Assembly: GCA_030452025.1 (NCBI GenBank)
Contig: JAKDNC010000122.1
Location: forward strand, 1 to 8,586
Source of the DNA: Nocardioides sp.
GTDB taxonomy: Bacteria > Actinomycetota > Actinomycetes > Propionibacteriales > Nocardioidaceae
Direction: 5' to 3'
Length of the DNA stretch: 8,586 nt
This document shows, piece by piece, positions 1 through 3,640 of the stretch; position 1 is the stretch's first letter, and each line of letters starts with the position of its first letter. Both the position numbers and the translations under genes were made by a program. The notes beneath the pieces are model-generated. The model was not told the DNA's origin, ran no database searches, and saw only the letters and a list, made by a program, of their open reading frames with translations.

Positions 1-458
1 GCCTCCTGGGCGGGGTCGGGGTGGAAGTCGAGGTAGGTGTCGTCACCGTCCGGGCAGCCCTTGGGGCGCCGCGGTGGTTGCCACCGGAACGTCGCACCCA
101 TCAGGTCGGCCACCGTCTCGGTGGGGCCGGTGTAGGCGTAGAGGCTGGCTCGGCCACCGGATCTCGTCACGGTTGCCCGGGGGAGGAGTTCCACCCAGCC
201 GAGTTCACGGAACAGGTCCACCTCGGGCTGGATGGTGATCGTGTCGGAGTCGCGGACCACCCGGTGGGTTTCCCCGTCGCAGTCCAAGGCGATCATGCCC
301 CGACCGGGCTCGTGGTGGCCGTGGCAGGGCAGGTACTCCAGGCGGGGAGGACATGTGGCAGCCAGGTCGTTGAGCGTCACCGGGGCGTCGGTGACAGTGA
401 GCAGGTCGAGCATCGCCCGGATCGTGGCCCAGCGGCGGGGCGTCAGCGCCCCGATCAC
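1..458 (-). CDS. Unknown protein, N-terminal part, runs off window
   Basis: This reading frame starts at a GTG (456-458) and stays open to the first base of the window, so only the first 152 residues are visible. The GTG overlaps the stop of the preceding gene as GTGA, the same 4-base coupling used along the whole operon, and this decides the start. The N-terminus (about residues 6-40) looks helical and could be a DNA-binding domain. Residues 80-112 contain a strand-rich stretch (FRELGWVELLP, then SLYAYTG) that could be the wing of a winged helix; this is inference from sequence character only. Cys36, Cys45 and Cys60 with a nearby HGHH (46-49) might bind metal. Third codon positions are strongly G/C, supporting real coding. 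It is the last visible gene of a five-gene operon. I do not recognise the family. Confidence 0.75.
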   Translation of the reverse strand, partial: MIGALTPRRWATIRAMLDLLTVTDAPVTLNDLAATCPPRLEYLPCHGHHEPGRGMIALDCDGETHRVVRDSDTITIQPEVDLFRELGWVELLPRATVTRSGGRASLYAYTGPTETVADLMGATFRWQPPRRPKGCPDGDDTYLDFHPDPAQE

Positions 459-736
459 GCCGAACCCCCGGCAGGGCGTACACCGACGGTGAACGCCACC
501 AGTGGCCTGTTCGGTTGCCCGTCAGCCCGCAGCGGGGCAACCCCAGACTGCTGCTTCCAACAATCCAGCGCCGCGGCGGATGACACGAAGCGGAGCGCCC
601 TGGCCGGATCGGCGGTCCAGGAGACGGAGCCACGGCCGCCGTGGGCCTCGACGTCGTACGACTCCAGGAACTCGCCGACCGGCGCACCGGGGAGGCCGGT
701 GGCGTACCCCTGGCATCCCAAGAGGAACCCGGTCAC
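455..736 (-). CDS. Small unknown protein of phage/mobile-element type
   Basis: A 93-residue protein starting with GTG. The start shares four bases (GTGA) with the stop of the upstream gene, so translation is probably coupled. The middle reads like a compact conserved domain: SYDVEAHGGRGSVSW (26-40), then TADPARALRF (41-50), a helix with DCW (58-60), and PNRPLVAFTVGV near the C-terminus. From memory, small proteins with this order (a D/G-rich turn, a 'W-x-DPA-A-F' segment, then 'RPDG-PNRPL-AF-V') occur often in actinobacteriophages and integrative elements, with no known function. No signal peptide or membrane segment is seen. It is the fourth gene of the operon. The coding call is secure; no function is assigned. 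Confidence 0.8.
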   Translation of the reverse strand: MTGFLLGCQGYATGLPGAPVGEFLESYDVEAHGGRGSVSWTADPARALRFVSSAAALDCWKQQSGVAPLRADGQPNRPLVAFTVGVRPAGGSA

Positions 737-1041
737 TGGACCTCACCCCACCCGCTCCACTTCGCCCGGAAGGCGACCGGCACCCGCTTGGCGCACTCGG
801 AACCGAGCACCCAGGCGCCCATGTAGCCGGAGTCGTCCCGGTCGACGGGCTGGCCGGGGGCTGCGATGTGGGCGCCGCCGTCGACGACTTCGACGACCCA
901 CCCACTGTCGGGCTTCACCCCTCGACCGCAGACGGTGCAGGGCTCCAGGCCAGCGTCCCGGGCACGGGTCTCGGCTCGGGCCTTGCGGTCGTCGTCGACC
1001 CCGAAGAAGCCATCGGGAGTGGGGGAGAGGTGGGTGGTCAT
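733..1041 (-). CDS. Small Cys-containing unknown protein (possible zinc binder)
   Basis: A 102-residue protein. The frame is open much further upstream (to 1509), but the ATG at 1041 is preferred because it overlaps the previous stop as ATGA and because the upstream part overlaps two convincing genes on the same strand. A charged helical N-terminus (about 15-32) leads to CTVCGRG with Cys35 and Cys38, and a third Cys83 lies in GSECAKR. CxxC plus a downstream Cys suggests a small zinc-binding fold, although the fourth ligand is not obvious. The stop overlaps the GTG start of the next gene. It is the third gene of the left operon and the family is not recognised. Confidence 0.8.
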   Translation of the reverse strand: MTTHLSPTPDGFFGVDDDRKARAETRARDAGLEPCTVCGRGVKPDSGWVVEVVDGGAHIAAPGQPVDRDDSGYMGAWVLGSECAKRVPVAFRAKWSGWGEVQ

Positions 1042-1310
1042 GCGGAGGTTCCGTCCTGGGCGGCAGGCTGGAGCGCTGCGGCGGCCTTCACGCACCGCTT
1101 GCAGGTCGCCTCGTCGGAGGAACGGATGCTGCTGCTGCCGATCCCCAAGTAGCGGGGGTTGGTCCCGATGCGGCGGTTGCACAGTGTCCTGACCCGAGGG
1201 CCTGACTCGTCGAACAGGTGGAGGACGGTGCCGCGTGCCAAGCCGACCGAGAACAACTCGATCGGGAACTCCCCGGTCGAGGCGATGGCTTCCTGTGCGG
1301 CGGTCCTCAT
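1038..1310 (-). CDS. Small protein with zinc-ribbon-like Cys/His pattern
   Basis: A 90-residue protein starting at an ATG that overlaps the preceding stop as ATGA. Possible metal ligands are His31 (VLHLF), Cys44 (TLCNRRIG) and the pair Cys70/Cys73 (ATCKRC). From memory, short actinobacterial and phage proteins with a 'H-x(n)-C-GRRIG-x(n)-CxxC' layout are common and usually annotated as hypothetical. A structural zinc site is inferred; no enzymatic motif is seen. It is the second gene of the operon, coupled on both sides by 4-base overlaps. Being small and zinc-binding would suit an adaptor or DNA/RNA-binding role, but nothing in the sequence proves this. Confidence 0.8.
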   Translation of the reverse strand: MRTAAQEAIASTGEFPIELFSVGLARGTVLHLFDESGPRVRTLCNRRIGTNPRYLGIGSSSIRSSDEATCKRCVKAAAALQPAAQDGTSA

Positions 1311-1750
1311 CGCACGAGGCCCTCGGCAGTGACGGTGACGTCGGGGGAGTCGAGCCCGCTGGGGCGGGCCACGGCTGCGAGCGCCCGGGCGACAGTGACG
1401 CTGTGTGGGCCGTCTCCACGGTCGTCGCTGTAGGTGGCGCCGACTGAGCCGGTGGCCTTGGCGTGGCTGATGGCTGCATCAGTGAGTGCCAGGCAGACGT
1501 CGCACTCACCGCGCACGTCGCGGAGAGCGGAGTGGGCGGTGGCGGTGATGGCCCACAGGCTGGCTGGTGCGGTCATTGCTGGCCATCCGAGCCAAGGAGG
1601 GGGTCGGGTGTCGTCACGTCCGCTTGCCGGGATCCTCTTGAAGTCGAGTGACTCTGCGTCCCAGTTGTCGGCAGTGCGCTCCCAGGAGCGACGAGCGCGT
1701 TCCTGGAAGGTCAGGTCTTCCTGTGCGGCAGGTTCGCCCGTCGCGGTCAT
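1307..1750 (-). CDS. Unknown protein, first gene of five-gene operon
   Basis: A 147-residue protein starting at ATG 1750. The start is supported by a strong ribosome-binding site, GAGGAG, ending about six bases before the ATG. The N-terminal 35 residues are charged and probably helical (QERARRSWERTADNW). A Pro/Trp-rich segment follows (RPPPWLGWP, 49-57), then an Ala-rich helical part with HSALRDVRGECDVCLALTDAAI, where Cys83 and Cys86 form one CxxC pair. No domain is recognised. It lies just downstream of an AT-rich control region and its stop overlaps the next gene as ATGA. It is therefore the promoter-proximal gene of an operon of at least five genes. Confidence 0.8.
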   Translation of the reverse strand: MTATGEPAAQEDLTFQERARRSWERTADNWDAESLDFKRIPASGRDDTRPPPWLGWPAMTAPASLWAITATAHSALRDVRGECDVCLALTDAAISHAKATGSVGATYSDDRGDGPHSVTVARALAAVARPSGLDSPDVTVTAEGLVR

Positions 1751-1764
1751 CAGGTCTCCTCAGG

Positions 1765-1798
1765 CTCGAAATCGAGGGAATGGCTCCCTAAGACTTAG
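1765..1798. repeat. Two short palindromes in operon leader
   Basis: Two perfect dyads lie just upstream of the first gene of the left operon. CTCGA-AA-TCGAG is at 1765-1776, next to the GAGGAG ribosome-binding site. CTAAG-A-CTTAG is at 1788-1798. Both sit in the probable 5' untranslated leader. They could be protein-binding sites or small RNA hairpins, but the loops of one or two bases argue against stable RNA hairpins. They are short enough to occur by chance. Confidence 0.35.
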
Positions 1799-1800
1799 TG

Positions 1801-1819
1801 TGTCATAAAACCTATTACA
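1801..1819. promoter_or_regulatory. Pseudo-palindrome, candidate operator
   Basis: TGTCAT, seven bases, ATTACA: the arms match as inverted repeats at five of six positions. The site lies a few bases downstream of the best -10 box of the left operon promoter, where a bound repressor would block initiation. No cognate regulator is evident by sequence. This is inferred from position and symmetry only. Confidence 0.3.
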
Positions 1820-1822
1820 GTG

Positions 1823-1850
1823 ATTCTAAAACGTGGGGTTGAAGTGACTA
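1823..1850 (-). promoter_or_regulatory. Candidate promoter of the five-gene operon
   Basis: On the minus strand TAGTCA (1850-1845, four of six matches to TTGACA) and TAGAAT (1828-1823, a good TANNNT -10 box) are 16 bases apart. They lie about 70 bases before the ATG at 1750. They sit in the only clearly AT-rich stretch near this operon. The location and -10 quality support it; the -35 is weak. Confidence 0.45.
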
Positions 1851-1881
1851 CCCCCAAAAAATTTGGATGGTGGCGTTGCCG

Positions 1882-2064
1882 TCACAGGAAGCGTTCACCG
1901 TCGGTGAATGCCGTGAACTGACGGGACGGCCGCCTCGCCCTCTGGACGCCCCCCGCGTCGGCCGAGCTGGCCGCGCGGGCGAGCAGACCCCGCTGCCGGG
2001 CGTCGAGACCAGGGGGCGTGAGGATCGGCGGCCAGTGAGCCGCAGGCGACCCGGGACGGTTCAC
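1882..2064 (-). CDS. Doubtful 60-residue ORF, possibly a gene remnant
   Basis: A GTG-initiated frame of 60 codons on the minus strand, in line with the genes on either side. Third positions are about 80% G/C, which looks like coding sequence, and part of it reads as a plausible helix (DARQRGLLARAASSADAG). Against it, there is no good ribosome-binding site, it is Pro/Arg-rich, no family is recognised, and its 3' part contains a dyad (1894-1908) shared with a non-coding region elsewhere in the window. It could be a small gene, the decayed end of a larger one, or chance. Confidence 0.25.
   Translation of the reverse strand: MNRPGSPAAHWPPILTPPGLDARQRGLLARAASSADAGGVQRARRPSRQFTAFTDGERFL
1894..1908. 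repeat. Dyad TTCACC-N3-GGTGAA, copy 1
   Basis: The perfect inverted repeat TTCACC GTC GGTGAA lies about 145 bases upstream of the first gene of the left operon, just beyond the AT-rich island. The same 12 defined bases with the same 3-base spacer occur at 3622-3636 next to the end of res. Two copies of one dyad suggest a shared binding protein, but this is inference. Confidence 0.4.
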
Positions 2065-2141
2065 CGCCGTTCTCTGGGTCGCTCAGTCCCTGCCGAGACA
2101 GTCGTTTCGTGTTGCGCGCTGGATGAGGGGCCGGGCACTAC

Positions 2142-2546
2142 TCAGGGGAGATCGTCGCCGTCGCGGGGGCGACCCTTCCGGGCCAGGTCTCGGATCAGCG
2201 CATCCACGGCCCGGGCTCGGGACTTGTCGGCGACGTGGGTTTCCTCGATGAGGATCACGCCTGAAGGATCAGGAGACCCGAGGGCGGACCGGATGGACTG
2301 CACGACCACCCAGGGTGATGAGAGGTTGGTGTCAGTGCCCACGGACCACCGATCGGGGGACTGACGGGTGACGGCCTGGTCAGCGATGGTGAGGGCCTCG
2401 CCGACCGGGATAGATCGCAGCGCGGTCACCAAGTCGGGGTGGGCCTGTTCCAGTGCGTGGTCGCCGCCGGGGCCAGTGTGCCGGAGGGACATGATGGCGT
2501 CAGCCCATGCGGAGCGGGATGCGATGTCGCTGGTGGGTTCGGTCAT
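2142..2546 (-). CDS. Unknown 134-residue protein
   Basis: A complete minus-strand gene starting at ATG 2546 with a good ribosome-binding site (AGGAG, about 10 bases upstream). Its start overlaps the stop of a 54-residue small gene as ATGA, so the two are probably coupled. The protein has a helical N-terminal half (SAWADAIMSLR; DLVTALRSIPVGEALTIADQAV), a central strand-like part ending in SGVILIEETHV (95-105), and a basic C-terminal helix (AVDALIRDLARKGRPRDGDD). No Cys pairs, signal peptide or membrane segments are present and I do not recognise the family. The leader shares the AGGAGACC ribosome-binding context with the five-gene operon, hinting at common origin. Confidence 0.75.
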   Translation of the reverse strand: MTEPTSDIASRSAWADAIMSLRHTGPGGDHALEQAHPDLVTALRSIPVGEALTIADQAVTRQSPDRWSVGTDTNLSSPWVVVQSIRSALGSPDPSGVILIEETHVADKSRARAVDALIRDLARKGRPRDGDDLP

Positions 2547-2707
2547 TGGTGGGTCTCCTGACTCGGGTGGGCTGCTCCGACATCTTCAACTGTGGCGCAC
2601 GTGACGGCCTGTGCGTAACCCCGGTCTTCAACAGCTTGCGCTTTGTTCGTGTCCCCGATTGACAGCGAGAAGTCCCCGGCGTCTGTCACTCTCGTGCGTG
2701 TGTCCAT
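2543..2707 (-). CDS. 54-residue small gene coupled to the 134-residue gene
   Basis: A short frame from ATG 2707 to a TGA at 2543-2545. The protein begins MDTRTRVTDAGDFSLSIGD and ends AAHPSQETHQ, and looks acidic and soluble. Three things support it. It has a GGAG ribosome-binding site eight bases before the ATG, its stop overlaps the next ATG as ATGA (the same arrangement as the left operon), and it fills what would otherwise be a gap. Against it, it is short, its promoter would have to lie inside the divergent gene starting at 2741, and the family is unknown. It could be a leader peptide controlling translation of the downstream gene. Confidence 0.5.
   Translation of the reverse strand: MDTRTRVTDAGDFSLSIGDTNKAQAVEDRGYAQAVTCATVEDVGAAHPSQETHQ
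2659..2687 (+). promoter_or_regulatory. Possible promoter for the acidic Trp-rich gene
   Basis: A perfect TTGACA -35 box (2659-2664) lies about 75 bases before the ATG at 2741. The matching -10 position, 17 bases on, is only TCTGTC, which is poor. The element falls inside the opposite-strand 54-residue frame. It is the best promoter candidate for this gene but is weak. Confidence 0.3.
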
Positions 2708-2740
2708 CGGAGGCACTCCATCCGAATCAGGGAGCCGGAG

Positions 2741-3184
2741 ATGACTGATCAGCCACCACCCCGACCGTCGTGGGACGAGTATTGGGCGAAGGTCGGGTCC
2801 GAGGACTACCTCGCTGCGAAGGCGCTCCTAGAGCTTTCATCACAGGTGCGTTGTGATGCCGCACAGTGGTTGGAATGGGTCAGCCACCAACTGTGGAGCG
2901 ACGACGACGAGCCTGTCGGTCAGTCGGAGCCGTATCCGAACCTCGACTGGGAAGGCTGGGTGAAGTCCGTCGACGAGCAGGGCCGCGGCTGGTCCAGCAC
3001 CGAGTCTCGACTGTTCGAGGTTGTCGCTGCATTGGTCGCCGAAGAGCCTCGCGCGATTCGGCTGCGGGGCCTGCTCGACTCCATGGGCTCCTGGGAGAGC
3101 GACGTTTGGCGCATCCTCACCGAGTGGGGAACCGGGGGTAACAACAAGGATCACCCGGGACGCGCCACCGTTGTGCCGCGGTAA
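2741..3184 (+). CDS. Acidic, Trp-rich unknown protein
   Basis: The only convincing plus-strand gene. ATG 2741 follows GGAGCCGGAG, a good purine-rich ribosome-binding site close to the start. The 147-residue protein is strongly acidic and has 11 tryptophans, spread from W11 to W129. The N-terminal part (PSWDEYWAKVGSEDYLAAKALLEL) is probably helical. A central acidic turn (SDDDEPVGQ) is followed by NLDWEGWVKS and a C-terminal helical region (SRLFEVVAALVAEEPRAIRLRGLLDSM; WESDVWRILTEWG). The tail (GGNNKDHPGR) looks disordered. Acidic small proteins sometimes act as inhibitors, immunity proteins or DNA mimics, but nothing specific supports that here. It diverges from the 54-residue small gene, 33 bases away, and converges on the regulator gene with a 47-base gap. 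Confidence 0.75.
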   Translation: MTDQPPPRPSWDEYWAKVGSEDYLAAKALLELSSQVRCDAAQWLEWVSHQLWSDDDEPVGQSEPYPNLDWEGWVKSVDEQGRGWSSTESRLFEVVAALVAEEPRAIRLRGLLDSMGSWESDVWRILTEWGTGGNNKDHPGRATVVPR

Positions 3185-3231
3185 TCGGATCCACCGCTTG
3201 GGGCTGGGGCAGGGTGGCGTTTGGAGGAATC

Positions 3232-3561
3232 TCAGGCGTCGTCTCGCAGCAACTCGCTACTGACTGCGCTTGCAATCTCGCGGCTTCCCCAAATCCACTC
3301 GTCCGCAAAATCGAACACGCTCCTGTCGGCTCCGCGTCGGGTGGCTACGCCGAGAGGTGGAGGCGCGGACGCGCGGCGGGCGACGTCGGACTTGCTGAGG
3401 CCGGCCAGTCGGGCTACGGCACGTTGGCTCATCCCATTGCGGAGGAGGAGCGTGACGGCCTGGCTTTCTGCGGTGCTGGCGGCCAGGTCGGCGCGGTGAC
3501 GGAGGAGGCGGGCCTGGCTGAGGGCTTGGACGGCTACGGTCTCTGTGTCGAATGTGGTCAC
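3232..3561 (-). CDS. Small helix-turn-helix DNA-binding protein
   Basis: A likely transcription regulator of 109 residues. The frame is open to a GTG at 3600, but that start would place the terminator-like hairpin inside the gene. GTG 3561 is preferred because a TACAGT -10 box ends seven bases before it, the spacing of a leaderless actinobacterial transcript. Residues 1-40 look helical (VQALSQARLLRHRADLAASTAESQAVTLLL). Residues 44-63 (MSQRAVARLAGLSKSDVARR) form a typical helix-turn-helix with the AGLS turn. A Pro-rich linker (APPPLG) and a C-terminal FADEWIWGSREIASAVSSEL segment follow, perhaps for dimerisation. It lies 80 bases after res, on the same strand. It may control itself and possibly the neighbouring genes. 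Which genes it controls is inference. Confidence 0.7.
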   Translation of the reverse strand: MTTFDTETVAVQALSQARLLRHRADLAASTAESQAVTLLLRNGMSQRAVARLAGLSKSDVARRASAPPPLGVATRRGADRSVFDFADEWIWGSREIASAVSSELLRDDA

Positions 3562-3568
3562 GCAAAGC

Positions 3569-3574
3569 ACTGTA
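3569..3574 (-). promoter_or_regulatory. -10 box of a leaderless promoter for the HTH gene
   Basis: TACAGT on the minus strand fits the actinobacterial TANNNT -10 consensus. Seven bases separate it from GTG 3561, so transcription would begin at or next to the start codon. The region 17 bases upstream (CCCCAC) is not a -35 match and lies inside the hairpin/half-site array, so a protein bound there would touch RNA polymerase. Confidence 0.5.
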
Positions 3575-3576
3575 CC

Positions 3577-3600
3577 AAAAATGCCCCAGACGTGGGGCAC
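3577..3600 (-). terminator. Rho-independent terminator of the mod-res operon
   Basis: On the minus strand the sequence is TGCCCCA, loop CGTC, TGGGGCA, followed directly by TTTTT (3581-3577). A perfect 7-base GC-rich stem with a tetraloop and a run of five T, about 40 bases after the res stop, is the classical form of an intrinsic terminator. The T run is short. The same stem also overlaps the promoter of the next gene (see the half-site array). Confidence 0.6.
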
Positions 3601-3610
3601 GTTTGGGGCA
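3582..3610. promoter_or_regulatory. Three half-sites at 11-base steps, candidate operator
   Basis: On the plus strand, TGCCCCA (3582-3588), TGGGGCA (3593-3599) and TGGGGCA (3604-3610) start exactly 11 bases apart, about one helical turn. The first two form the terminator stem; the third is an extra direct copy that the terminator does not need. The array covers the -35 region of the helix-turn-helix gene, as expected for an autoregulated operator. Binding by that protein is inferred. Confidence 0.4.
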
Positions 3611-3620
3611 ACGCGCGTTC

Positions 3621-3637
3621 GTTCACCTGTGGTGAAC
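3621..3637. repeat. Dyad GTTCACC-N3-GGTGAAC, copy 2
   Basis: A perfect 7-base inverted repeat with a TGT spacer starts three bases after the res stop codon (minus-strand direction). It has no T run after it, so it is not a good intrinsic terminator. The core TTCACC-N3-GGTGAA is identical to the dyad at 1894-1908. It could be an operator or an RNA stem that stabilises the end of the mod-res transcript. Confidence 0.45.
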
Positions 3638-3640
3638 GGG

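Larger units (their letters stand above)
1751..2141. other. 390-base stretch without a confident gene
   Basis: This gap lies between the end of the 134-residue gene and the start of the five-gene operon, both on the minus strand. Bases of roughly 1785-1870 are AT-rich against a GC-rich background and hold promoter-like and palindromic sequences. Bases 1882-2064 carry a weak 60-codon reading frame. In the minus-strand direction an imperfect hairpin (GTGACG, loop GCAA, CGCCAC at about 1871-1886) lies 7-10 bases before a TTTTTT run (1856-1861 region). It could be a weak terminator for the genes upstream, but the distance to the T run is too long for a good one. Nothing else was seen. Confidence 0.6.

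Noticed and set aside
21..1205. Long plus-strand frame of 394 codons
   Set aside because: It is antisense to five tightly coupled minus-strand genes, and its translation is Arg/Gly/Pro-rich without domain character, as expected for the opposite strand of GC-rich coding DNA.
1041..1509. Upstream extension of the 102-residue Cys protein
   Set aside because: The extension overlaps two convincing same-strand genes and is Ser/Pro/Thr-rich; the ATGA overlap at 1041 gives the natural start.
1867..2364. Plus-strand frame of 165 codons, partly in the gene-poor stretch
   Set aside because: The translation is Arg/Pro-rich, no ribosome-binding site precedes the ATG, and its second half is antisense to the well-supported 134-residue gene.
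3561..3600. Upstream GTG start for the HTH protein
   Set aside because: It would place the terminator hairpin and -10 box inside the gene and add an atypical hydrophobic N-terminus; the leaderless GTG at 3561 fits better.
3621..3637. GTTCACC dyad as an intrinsic terminator
   Set aside because: No T run follows on either strand; the neighbouring TGCCCCA hairpin with TTTTT is the better terminator.
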